This document shows positions 35,057 through 43,429 of a stretch of 64,000 nucleotides of DNA, piece after piece. The notes beneath the pieces are model-generated. The model did not search any database. It was not told where the DNA came from and worked only from the letters and a program-made list of their open reading frames with translations. The stretch is taken from the NCBI RefSeq assembly GCF_016862755.1, contig NZ_BONO01000015.1, positions 1-64,000 on the forward strand. The letters run 5' to 3'. The position numbers and the translations under genes are program-made. Source of the stretch: Cellulomonas pakistanensis. GTDB taxonomy: Bacteria > Actinomycetota > Actinomycetes > Actinomycetales > Cellulomonadaceae. How positions within the stretch are numbered: the first letter of the stretch is position 1; each line of letters opens with the position of its first letter.

Positions 35057-36514
35057 TCAGGTCAGCACGATGAGCTCGTCCCGGCTGCGGAGCACGAGGT
35101 GCCCGCCGACCGCGGTCACCGACCGCACACCCTCCTCGAGCGGCAGGCTCCACTGCAGCTCGCCGTCGGCCAGCCGCCGGGCCTCCATCGTCGGCCGGCC
35201 CGCCGGCGAGCGCCCCGCCGCGAGCACCAGGTCGCCGTCGGTGAGCGGCGCCCACCACATGAGGACCCGCCCCGGCGACTCCCACTCCGGCGCGCCCGTC
35301 CGGGCGGCGACGACCTGGTAGCCGTCGACGCCGAGCAGCAGCAGGTGGCCGCCCGCCTGCAGCCGCACGGCCCGGTAGGTGTCGGTCCGCCACAGCTCCG
35401 CGCCGCCCGGCACCGACCGGCCGACGAGCTGCCCGCCCTCGTCCATCACCAGGACGTCGTCGGGCTCGCCGTCGGTGGCGGTGACCGTCGGGAACAGCGA
35501 CGGCGCGTGGAACAGCGCCCGCCCGCGCCGGTCGCGGACGACGCCGCCCTCGCCGCTGGACCAGGTGCCGAACAGCTCCGCCGACAGCGAGCCGACGACC
35601 AACCAGCCCGCGGGCGTCGTCACGAGCTCGTCGCCGTCCGCCGCGTCCAGCACGGTCGCCGACCAGCCCTGCAGCAGGACGAACGCGTCGTTGACCCGCA
35701 GCTCGGACCCGCTGACGATCCCCTCGCGCAGCCGCAGGGGGCTCTCGCCGCGGAACCACCAGCGCCGCTCGCCGTCCGCGCCCCCGTACCGGCCCACCCG
35801 CGCGTGGCCGTCCGCGCCGACCCGCAGGGCCACCAGGTCGTCCCCCAGCCGCTCGACCGACGCGAGCCGCCCGGACAGCTCCCACCGCCCGAGCTCGGCG
35901 CCCGTCGCCGCGTCGATCGCGGACACCTGCGCCCACCGCTCGTCCGGCGCGGGGAACGGCACCGTGCCGCGCGCGTCCCGGCCGGGCGCCACCGGCGGCT
36001 CGACGACGCACAGCACGACCGGTCCGACGTCCGACCCGTCGTGCGGGCAGCCCGTGAGCGGCCGGGTGCCCGCCACCGGCCCCAGGTCCCGCGTCCACAG
36101 CGTCTCGCCGGTCCGCTCGTCGTGGCCGGTCACCCGGAACCGCCGGTCGTGGACGCCGGACACCACGATCGACCCGCTCGCGGCGAGCACGTCGGCCGAC
36201 CGCGGCACGTCCGCCCGCCACCGCGCCCACGGCGGCCCGTCCAGCGGCGCGAGCATGCCCGGCGCGACGGCGGTCGGGGCCGCGGGCGCGGCGGCCCGGG
36301 CGACGAGGGCGCCGGCGACGACGAGCGCGAGCACGACCAGCAGCGCGGTCCACCGCCGGCGGTGCGGGTGCGGGGCCGCGTCGCGACGCGCGGGCGGGTC
36401 GTCCGGCGGCGCCGGCGGGAGCCAGGTGCGGGGGCGTCCGGGCGCGCGGGGGCGGTCAGCGACGTCGACGAGCTCGACGTCCTGCATCGTCGCAGCAGAC
36501 CGCGGGCGGCCCAT
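35057..36514 (-). CDS. membrane-anchored PQQ-like beta-propeller protein
   Basis: The 485-residue protein has a basic cytoplasmic N-terminus, one membrane helix (WTALLVVLALVVAGALVARA, about residues 55-74), and an extracytoplasmic series of repeats typical of a PQQ-like beta-propeller (GETLWTRDLG, GERRWWFRGE, GAELWRTDTY, GELQWSLPLE). No catalytic residues are evident; such propellers usually scaffold protein contacts. It follows the RDD-FHA gene by 16 bases and ends the envelope cluster. ATG 36514 has TACAGT 5 bases upstream; an internal ATG at 36487 is an alternative. Confidence 0.75.
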   Translation of the reverse strand: MGRPRSAATMQDVELVDVADRPRAPGRPRTWLPPAPPDDPPARRDAAPHPHRRRWTALLVVLALVVAGALVARAAAPAAPTAVAPGMLAPLDGPPWARWRADVPRSADVLAASGSIVVSGVHDRRFRVTGHDERTGETLWTRDLGPVAGTRPLTGCPHDGSDVGPVVLCVVEPPVAPGRDARGTVPFPAPDERWAQVSAIDAATGAELGRWELSGRLASVERLGDDLVALRVGADGHARVGRYGGADGERRWWFRGESPLRLREGIVSGSELRVNDAFVLLQGWSATVLDAADGDELVTTPAGWLVVGSLSAELFGTWSSGEGGVVRDRRGRALFHAPSLFPTVTATDGEPDDVLVMDEGGQLVGRSVPGGAELWRTDTYRAVRLQAGGHLLLLGVDGYQVVAARTGAPEWESPGRVLMWWAPLTDGDLVLAAGRSPAGRPTMEARRLADGELQWSLPLEEGVRSVTAVGGHLVLRSRDELIVLT

Positions 36515-36519
36515 GCGCC

Positions 36520-36525
36520 ACTGTA
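36520..36525 (-). promoter_or_regulatory. -10 hexamer TACAGT before the beta-propeller gene
   Basis: TACAGT at 36525-36520 ends 5 bases before ATG 36514. It overlaps the junction with the RDD-FHA gene end, suggesting an internal promoter. Confidence 0.4.
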
Positions 36526-36530
36526 AGCCC

Positions 36531-38576
36531 CTACGCGCGCAGCCCCACCGCCAGCGACAGGTCCCCGAACGTCACCAGCGACCCGTCCGCGAGCCGCACC
36601 CGCCGGTCCGGCAGGCAGACGATCCGCTGCCCGTCGGCCAGCGTCACCAGCGTGCCGTTGGTCGAGCCGCGGTCGACGACCCACGGGCCGTGCTCGTCGA
36701 CGCCGAGCATGAGGTGGGTCTTCGACACCGAGCGGCCGGGGTCGGCGACCGGGACCGTGCGGACGCCGGGCAGGGGGTCCGGGTTGCGCCCGACCAGCAG
36801 CGGGCCGGCCAGCGCCGCGACCGTGCCGTCCGGGAGCCGGACCGCCCACGCCGCGCCGGGCTCGGCGGCCGGGACGGGCGGCGCCGGGAACGCGGAGGGC
36901 GGGAGCGCCGCGGCGGCGGGCTGGGCCGGGGCGGTGCCGTGCGCCGGAGCGGCCGTGGCGCGGGACCCGGGGGCCGCCGGAGCCGTAGCCGGGGCGGGAC
37001 CCGGGGGCTCCGGAGCCGGGGTCGCGGGCGGCGCGGCGGCGGCCGGGGGGTCGCTCGCCGCCGGGGCCGCGGGAGCCGCGTCCGGGTGCACCGGTGCCGC
37101 CGGGACGATCGCGTGCCGTCCCGTGCGGGTGGGCGGCTCGCCCGGCACGGGGCCGAGCGCCTCGCGCCAGGCGGCGTCCTCGCGCGACGGGACCGCGGAC
37201 CCCGACGCACCGGCGGGGGCCGGGGGCGCCCACGGCGCGGGTGCGACGGCACGCGCCGGCGCCGGCGCGGGTGCCGGCGCCGGTGCCGGCGTGGGCGCGG
37301 GTGCGGGTGCGGGTGCGGGTGCGACGGCACGCTCGGGCTCGGGCGCGGGCGCCGGTCCGGGCGCGACGGCACGCTCGGGCGCGGGCCCCTGCCCCTCCCC
37401 CGGCGCGGCGGCGGGCGGGGCGGACCCGGCGACGGGCGGCCACGCCGGGCCCTGCCCGGACCAGCCCCCGGCCTCCTGCCCGGGCGCGTGCCCGGCCCAG
37501 GGCGCGGTCGCCCGCGGTGCCTGGTCGGCGGCGGGCCACGGCACGGACGGGACGGGCCCGGTCGTTGGCCGGGGAGCGGCCTGCGGCTCGGGCTGCGGCG
37601 CCGGCGCGGGTACGGGCGCGGGAGCGGCGGGCCCCGCCGCGGGCGCGGCTGCCGCCGGTCCCGGCGCGAGCGGCACCGGCGCGGCCGGGTGCGCCGGCAC
37701 GACCGCCGCGGGCACGACCGGGATCTGCCGGGTGTCGAGGTCCGGACCCAGGCCCGGCGCGCCGAGCGGCGGCAGCACGAGACCGGGGGCGTCGAGGCGC
37801 CGGTCGGCGGCCAGGGCGCTCCACCGGGTGCGGGTCGGCTCGGACGGCGTGGGGTCGACGGACGGGGTCGGCGCGGAGCCCGTGGGCACGGCGGGGTGCG
37901 GCACGCCGCCCGGCCACCCCGCCTCGGCGCCGGCGGCCGGGGCGTCCGCAGGCCCGGCCTCGGCGCGCGGCGCACCGGACCCCGGCGCCCCGGTGTCGCG
38001 GGCGTCCCGGCCGGCGCCCGGCCGGCCGGACCAGTCGCCGACGCGGCGCGCGGCGACGAGCCCGCGCACGTCGACGACGACGGCCTCGCCGACCCGGTCG
38101 TGCCAGCCGCGGCCGCGGCCCGAGGAGTCGAACAGCGGCGAGAGCAGCACCACGAGCTGCCCGACCCCGCACGCGAGCGACCCGAGCGCGACGACCAGCG
38201 CCCGGACGAGCGCCCGGCCCATCCCGACGGGCCGCCCGGACCGGACGTCCACCAGGCGCAGGCCGAGCAGGCGGCGCCCGACCGTCCACCCGCGGGTGCC
38301 GTTCCACACCCACTGCGCGACTCCCCAGGCGGCGAGCAGCACGGCGCCGACGGCCAGCAGCACGCCGGACGGCGCGGCCGGCGGCGGGACGACGGTGCCC
38401 GTGCCGGCGGCCGAGGCGGCGCGCGCGGTGGCGGTGGCCGCGGGGAGCACGGCGAGCCACAGCGGCGCCGCGGCGACGGCGGTCAGCGCGGCGTCCACGA
38501 GGTACGCCGCCACGCGCCGCCCGACGGGGGCGCTCGGCGCGCTCGGGGGGACGACGCCGCCGGTGGTGCTGCTCAT
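36531..38576 (-). CDS. RDD-family membrane protein fused to a C-terminal FHA domain
   Basis: The 681-residue protein begins with an RDD domain: RRVAAYLVDAALTAV, then NGTRGWTVGRRLLGLRLVDV (about residues 20-175, three or four helices). A Pro/Ala-rich cytoplasmic linker of about 350 residues includes (AP)n runs. The C-terminal FHA domain (about 575-681) has GPLLVGRNPDP, RSVSKTHLMLG and DRGSTNGTLV, the phosphothreonine-binding loops. It should be recruited to phosphorylated partners of the kinase at 49285. ATG 38576 overlaps the transglutaminase-like stop (ATGA). The linker DNA holds short tandem repeats (37243-37380). Confidence 0.85.
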   Translation of the reverse strand: MSSTTGGVVPPSAPSAPVGRRVAAYLVDAALTAVAAAPLWLAVLPAATATARAASAAGTGTVVPPPAAPSGVLLAVGAVLLAAWGVAQWVWNGTRGWTVGRRLLGLRLVDVRSGRPVGMGRALVRALVVALGSLACGVGQLVVLLSPLFDSSGRGRGWHDRVGEAVVVDVRGLVAARRVGDWSGRPGAGRDARDTGAPGSGAPRAEAGPADAPAAGAEAGWPGGVPHPAVPTGSAPTPSVDPTPSEPTRTRWSALAADRRLDAPGLVLPPLGAPGLGPDLDTRQIPVVPAAVVPAHPAAPVPLAPGPAAAAPAAGPAAPAPVPAPAPQPEPQAAPRPTTGPVPSVPWPAADQAPRATAPWAGHAPGQEAGGWSGQGPAWPPVAGSAPPAAAPGEGQGPAPERAVAPGPAPAPEPERAVAPAPAPAPAPTPAPAPAPAPAPARAVAPAPWAPPAPAGASGSAVPSREDAAWREALGPVPGEPPTRTGRHAIVPAAPVHPDAAPAAPAASDPPAAAAPPATPAPEPPGPAPATAPAAPGSRATAAPAHGTAPAQPAAAALPPSAFPAPPVPAAEPGAAWAVRLPDGTVAALAGPLLVGRNPDPLPGVRTVPVADPGRSVSKTHLMLGVDEHGPWVVDRGSTNGTLVTLADGQRIVCLPDRRVRLADGSLVTFGDLSLAVGLRA
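37243..37380. repeat. short tandem repeats in the RDD-FHA linker
   Basis: Four copies of GCGGGT lie at 37297-37320. An 18-base unit beginning GCGACGGCACGC occurs at 37321-37338 and 37363-37380, 42 bases apart, with a partial copy at 37243. They encode the Ala-Pro and ERAVAP-type repeats and could change length by slippage. Confidence 0.75.
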
Positions 38577-41200
38577 CCGTCCGCTCCGTCCGCTCGTCGT
38601 GCCCGCCGTTCCCTGCGCCCGCTCCCCCGTCCGCCCGTGCCCGTCGCGCGCACGGCCCGGGCCGCGACCCGGGCCCGGCGCCGCTCGGACCGGCGCAGCG
38701 AGCGCGTCGTGACCCGCCCGCGCCAGCGCTCCTTGCGCGGGGTCGCCGCCCGCATCCGGGCCAACGCCCCGTCCACCTGGGCCCAGAACTCCCGGGCGTC
38801 CGCCGCGGTGGGCGTCGAGGCGCCGAACACGGCGGCGTCGGCGCGGTCCGCCAGCGCGACCACCGCGGCGCCGGCCTCGGCACCCGCGGGGCCCGGCGCG
38901 GCGACGGGCCGGGGGGCCTTCGACTTCCGCCGACCCGTGTCCTCCGGCTCGGGGGCCGTGGTGAACGCGCGGTCGAGCGCCCGGGCCCCCTCGCGGCGGG
39001 TGGCGACGGGGTCGACGTCGCGGCGCAGGTCGGTCGCGAGGTCGAGCACCTCCTGCCAGCCGCCGACGACGCGGTTGAGCGGCACCGGGTCGCGCCGCCG
39101 CCGGCGCCGGCGCCGGGCCTTGAGCGCGGCGATCACCAGGAACGGCGCGAGCAGCAGCAGCAGGACCCCGGACCCGGCGGCGACGCCGAGCACCACGCGC
39201 TGCCAGAGCGCGAACGCCCCGGAGTCGTCGCTGTCCTGCGTCTGCGGCTGGTCGGTGTCGTCCGACGGCGGCTCGACCGGGTCGGCGGGCGGCGGCGGGG
39301 GCTGGGCGACCTGCGGCTCCGGGTCGGACTGGCTGGTCTCCTGCTCGTCCTGCGGGGTCTGGCTCTCGGGCGGCGTCGGGTCGAACGTGACCCAGCCGTA
39401 CCCCTCGAACGCGATCTCGACCCACGCGTGCACGTCGGCGCCCGTGACGACCACGGGGGCGTCGGGGTCCGCGGCCGGCGCCTGCGCGGCGTCGGCGGCG
39501 TCGCCGTCCTCGTCGGCCCCGGGCACGAAGCCCATGACGACGCGCGCCGGCAGGCCCATCTCCCGTGCCATGAGCGCCATGGCGGACGCGTACTGCTCGT
39601 CGTCGCCGACCATGAGCTCGCCGCCGAGCAGCGCGCCGACCCGGTCGGCGCCGTGCCCGGACAGCGACGGGTAGTCGCCCTGGTCCGTCTGCCCGTGCGA
39701 GAAGAAGCCGCGCTCGGACAGGGTCTGCTCCAGCGCCCGGGCCACCTGCACCGGCGTCTCCGCCTCGCGCGCGGCGTCGCCCGCGGCGCTCGGCACCGCG
39801 TCGGGCACGCCCTGCGGCTCGGGCAGGTCGAGGTCGCGCGCGCCGGCGGAGCCGATCTGCTCGTCGTCGGGCTCGGCCGGCACGACCGCGTCCAGCGTGT
39901 AGGTCAGGCCCTCGTCGAGCCCGCCCGTCAGGACGGCCGCGCCGGTCGCGTCGTTGAACCGCAGCCGGGACTGCGCCTCGGTGTCGCCGAGCCGCACGGA
40001 CACCGAGTCGCCGACGGTCGGCAGCCAGACGCCGGTCAGGCCGTCTACCCGGACCTCCACCTCGACCCGGTCGCCGCCGGTACCGGAGGCCTCGACCTCG
40101 TCGGCCTCGGCCACGGCCTGCTCGCTGACGACCTCGCCGACGCGGCGGAACTCGCCGGAGGCGCGGGAGGAGCCGTCGCCGGCCACGTTCCACACCACGC
40201 CGTCGAACCGGTCGAACGTCGCGAGCCGGACCCGGGCGCCCTCGGGCAGCCCCTGGACCGTGAACAGCTCGACGGTGTCGTCGTCCTTCACGTACTTGCG
40301 GAACGCGGACAGCGGGCTGGCGTAGTCGCGCGGGTCGAACGGCGGCACGAGCGCGTCGCGCAGCACGTACCGGTCGCGCTGGGCGTCGACGACCGTGCCC
40401 GCCGCCACGCCGCCGGCGCCCGCGAGGGCGACCAGCAGCACCAGCGCCACGGGGCGGCGGGCGCGCAGCCGGCCGGACCGCCACGAGGCCCAGACCAGCA
40501 GCACGAGCGCCGTCGCCGTGCCGACCGCCACCGGGGCGACGGTCGTGTGCGTGCCGAGCAGCACGGCGCCGGCCAGGGCGACGGGCGGCAGCAGGGCGGC
40601 GGCCGGGGCCGCGCGGCTCGTGCCGAGCGCCAGCCGCACCGCGACCGCGGTCCCGACGACCGCGAGCAGGAACGGCGGGACGAGCAGCCATCCCGAGCCG
40701 CCGAGCGGCGGCTGCAGGGTCAGCACGTCCTTCCAGCCGAGCGCGGCGCCGCGGACCACGGACACCATCGACGCGAGGGTCGGCACCGCGCCGCCCACGG
40801 TCTGGTCCGGCGTGGCCAGGGGGCCGCCGAGCACCACCGTCGCCGCGAGCAGCACGGCCGTCGTCACGGGCGGCGACCAGCGCGCCCAGGCGGACAGCAC
40901 GCCGACGGCGACGCCGAGCAGCACGCCGCCGAGCACCGGGGCCAGCAGCACCGAGCCGCCGTACACCGGGAGCAGCGGGCTGAGGGCGGCGAGCACCGCG
41001 CCGGCGAGCACCAGCACGTCGACCACCCCGAGCGCGCCGCGGGGCACGCCGCGGACCGGGCGGTCGGCGCGCGCGGGCTGCGCTCCGCCGCCGCCGCTCC
41101 CGCGGCCGGGCGCGGGCGGGCCGGGCGGCGTGGGAACGCCGGGCGCGGGCGCCGGCACGCCGGGGCCGGCCGCGGTGGGCTCGGTCGTGGTCGTCGTCAT
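38573..41200 (-). CDS. TgpA-like transglutaminase-fold membrane protein lacking the catalytic Cys
   Basis: The 875-residue protein has about seven N-terminal helices (to about residue 270), an extracytoplasmic transglutaminase-like domain, one more helix near 665-690 (VVLGVAAGSGVLLLLLAPF) and a cytoplasmic tail. The core motif reads GDDEQYASAMALMA: Asp534 stands where active members have Cys. His591 (DVHAWVEIAF) and Asp607 (VTFDPTPP) are retained. It is therefore probably not a classical transglutaminase. It overlaps DUF58 and RDD-FHA genes by four bases each. MoxR-DUF58-transglutaminase sets are a known conserved trio of unclear role. Confidence 0.88.
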   Translation of the reverse strand: MTTTTTEPTAAGPGVPAPAPGVPTPPGPPAPGRGSGGGGAQPARADRPVRGVPRGALGVVDVLVLAGAVLAALSPLLPVYGGSVLLAPVLGGVLLGVAVGVLSAWARWSPPVTTAVLLAATVVLGGPLATPDQTVGGAVPTLASMVSVVRGAALGWKDVLTLQPPLGGSGWLLVPPFLLAVVGTAVAVRLALGTSRAAPAAALLPPVALAGAVLLGTHTTVAPVAVGTATALVLLVWASWRSGRLRARRPVALVLLVALAGAGGVAAGTVVDAQRDRYVLRDALVPPFDPRDYASPLSAFRKYVKDDDTVELFTVQGLPEGARVRLATFDRFDGVVWNVAGDGSSRASGEFRRVGEVVSEQAVAEADEVEASGTGGDRVEVEVRVDGLTGVWLPTVGDSVSVRLGDTEAQSRLRFNDATGAAVLTGGLDEGLTYTLDAVVPAEPDDEQIGSAGARDLDLPEPQGVPDAVPSAAGDAAREAETPVQVARALEQTLSERGFFSHGQTDQGDYPSLSGHGADRVGALLGGELMVGDDEQYASAMALMAREMGLPARVVMGFVPGADEDGDAADAAQAPAADPDAPVVVTGADVHAWVEIAFEGYGWVTFDPTPPESQTPQDEQETSQSDPEPQVAQPPPPPADPVEPPSDDTDQPQTQDSDDSGAFALWQRVVLGVAAGSGVLLLLLAPFLVIAALKARRRRRRRRDPVPLNRVVGGWQEVLDLATDLRRDVDPVATRREGARALDRAFTTAPEPEDTGRRKSKAPRPVAAPGPAGAEAGAAVVALADRADAAVFGASTPTAADAREFWAQVDGALARMRAATPRKERWRGRVTTRSLRRSERRRARVAARAVRATGTGGRGSGRRERRARRADGADG

Positions 41201-42366
41201 GCCGCCGCCGCCAGACGCAGGGCGCGGGGCAGGTCGTCGAGCGCGCCCAGCCGCACCAGGCTGAGGGTGCGCTGCGTGCGCACCTCGACCTCCGCGCCCG
41301 GGACGCAGCTCACGACGAGCGTGCGGGTGCCCTCGGGCACGTGCCGGGCGGCGGCGCGCAGGTCGGCGGCGGGCACGACGGAGCCGGTGACCAGGAACGC
41401 CAGCGTCACGTCCGGCGCCTCCCGCGCGATCCGGCGGCCGAGCAGCCGCGAACCGGTGCCGTCCGGGCCGCAGGTGATCCCGGAGCAGTCGTCGAGCAGC
41501 GGGCGGCGCGCGGTCGTGCGCACCCGGCCGGGACCGGCGAGGACCTCGAGCGGGTGCTCCTCGGCCAGCACGTGCACGCCGAGCGACGCCACGACGCTGA
41601 CCGCGAGCTCCAGCTCGGCGTCGTCGTCGGCGTGCTTGTAGTCCCGCGGGTCGGTCGCGAGCGCGACCGCGGTCTGGGTGCGGCGCGTGTCCTCGTACTG
41701 CTTGACGGTGAGCTCCCCGCGGCGGGCGGTGGTGCGCCAGTGGATCGACCGGCGGTCGTCGCCGACCACGTAGTCGCGCAGCGCGTGGAACGCGAGGTCC
41801 ATGTCGGACAGGTCGCGGGTGGCGCCACCCTCCAGGTCGCGCAGCAGGCCGGCGTCCGCGCCGGTCAGCATGACGACGCGCGGGTGCACGTACAGCTCCT
41901 CGGAGCCGGTGGTGACGGCGTGCCGGACGGCGATGCCGAGCGGGTCGCCCCGCACGGCGCGCACGGGGCCGACGGTGACGACGGCGCGCCGGTCGGTGGG
42001 CACGGCGAACAGCTCCTCGTGCTCCTCGCCCGGGGCGAGCGACGGCACGTCGAGCTCGGCGCGCCCCTCGCCGACCTGCAGCTCCAGGCGCACCGACCGG
42101 GTGCGGCGGCCGCCGGGCGCGGTCACGACCACGCCGCCGAACGCCCGCTCCCCCACCCGCACGCGCCGGTCCGCGAGGTCGAGCCGGACCGCGTGCGGCA
42201 GCCGGCCCCAGGTCATCGCGACCGCCACCAGCACCGCGGCCACGCCCACGGCGCCGAGCGCCGCGAGCTCGACCCAGCCGAGCAGCACGCCGGCCACCAG
42301 GGCGGCGGCGCCGAGCAGCCCCGCGCCCCAGCCCACGCCCGACAGCCGGGTGCGCGAGCGCCTCAC
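41197..42366 (-). CDS. DUF58 domain-containing membrane protein
   Basis: The 389-residue protein has two N-terminal helices (about 11-50). A DUF58 domain follows with its defining segment, residues about 196-225: DMDLAFHALRDYVVGDDRRS then IHWRTTARRGELTVKQYE. The domain is von Willebrand A-like and usually acts with a MoxR ATPase. GTG 42366 is used, and the stop overlaps the transglutaminase-like ATG (ATGA). MoxR lies 34 bases upstream. Biochemical role is not known. Confidence 0.9.
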   Translation of the reverse strand: MRRSRTRLSGVGWGAGLLGAAALVAGVLLGWVELAALGAVGVAAVLVAVAMTWGRLPHAVRLDLADRRVRVGERAFGGVVVTAPGGRRTRSVRLELQVGEGRAELDVPSLAPGEEHEELFAVPTDRRAVVTVGPVRAVRGDPLGIAVRHAVTTGSEELYVHPRVVMLTGADAGLLRDLEGGATRDLSDMDLAFHALRDYVVGDDRRSIHWRTTARRGELTVKQYEDTRRTQTAVALATDPRDYKHADDDAELELAVSVVASLGVHVLAEEHPLEVLAGPGRVRTTARRPLLDDCSGITCGPDGTGSRLLGRRIAREAPDVTLAFLVTGSVVPAADLRAAARHVPEGTRTLVVSCVPGAEVEVRTQRTLSLVRLGALDDLPRALRLAAAA

Positions 42367-42400
42367 GCCACGCCTCCCTGCACCTTCACGCCGACCGTCC

Positions 42401-43354
42401 TCACGCGCGCGCCACCGGCGGCGGGGTCGCGGACAGCACGCGCTCGACCACCTGGACCGTCGTGGCGCCGAGGAAGTCGGCCTCGGGGTCGAGCACCAGG
42501 CGGTGCGCCAGCACGGGCACCGCGAGGTCCTTCACGTCGTCGGGGATCACGTACGCGCGGCCGGCGGCGGCGGCCTGCACCCGCGCGCAGCGCACCAGCG
42601 CCAGGCCGCCGCGGACGCTCGCGCCGAGCGCGGTCTGCGGGTCCTCGCGGGTGCCCTCGACCAGCCGGGCGACGTAGTCCAGCACCGAGCCGTCGACGTG
42701 CACCGTCTGCGCCAGCTCGGACATCTCGACCACGCCGGCGGTCGTGACGACCGCGTCGAGCTCCCTGGTGCGGTCCCGGGCGCCGGACAGGATCTCCACC
42801 GTGGCGGTGCGGTCCGGGTAGCCCAGCGACGTGCGGACCAGGAACCGGTCGAGCTGCGCCTCCGGCAGCCGGTACGTGCCCGCCTGCTCGATCGGGTTCT
42901 GGGTCGCGATCACGACGAACGGGCGGCCGACCGGGTGGGTGTCGCGGTCGACCGTGACGTGCCCCTCCTCCATGACCTCGAGCAGCGCCGACTGCGTCTT
43001 CGGCGAGGCGCGGTTGATCTCGTCCGCCAGCAGCACCGAGGTGAACACCGGGCCCGGGTGGAACTGGAAGGTGCGCGCGCCCTGGTCCCAGATCGTCACG
43101 CCCGTGACGTCGCTGGGCAGCAGGTCCGGCGTGAACTGGATGCGCTGGTGGGTGCCCTGCACGGACGCGGAGATCGCCTTGGCCAGGGAGGTCTTGCCGG
43201 TGCCAGGGGCGTCCTCCAGGAGCACGTGGCCCTCGGCGACCATCGCGGTCAGCACGAGCCGCACCGGGCGGTCGGCGCCCAGCACCGCGCGGGACACGTT
43301 GGCCACGAGGCCGTTGAACGTCTCGGCGAACCAGGCGGACTGCTCGGGGGTCAT
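42401..43354 (-). CDS. MoxR-family AAA+ ATPase
   Basis: The 317-residue chaperone-like ATPase has Walker A EDAPGTGKTSLAKA (about residues 47-60), Walker B VLLADEINRASPKTQSALLE, sensor 1 VIATQNPIEQAGTY, an arginine finger region LPEAQLDRFL, and the C-terminal lid GASVRGGLALVRCARVQAA. It probably remodels the DUF58 partner or a vWA-like complex. ATG 43354 has GGAG about 10 bases upstream. The 75-base gap after the Fn3 gene shows no clear terminator, so co-transcription with the upstream kinase block is likely. Confidence 0.93.
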   Translation of the reverse strand: MTPEQSAWFAETFNGLVANVSRAVLGADRPVRLVLTAMVAEGHVLLEDAPGTGKTSLAKAISASVQGTHQRIQFTPDLLPSDVTGVTIWDQGARTFQFHPGPVFTSVLLADEINRASPKTQSALLEVMEEGHVTVDRDTHPVGRPFVVIATQNPIEQAGTYRLPEAQLDRFLVRTSLGYPDRTATVEILSGARDRTRELDAVVTTAGVVEMSELAQTVHVDGSVLDYVARLVEGTREDPQTALGASVRGGLALVRCARVQAAAAGRAYVIPDDVKDLAVPVLAHRLVLDPEADFLGATTVQVVERVLSATPPPVARA

Positions 43355-43429
43355 CGGTGGGGGTCTCCTGTCGGTGCGGTGCGTGGTCGTGTCGTGCGGG
43401 GCCCGATCACCCGATCGGCAGGCAAGGCG

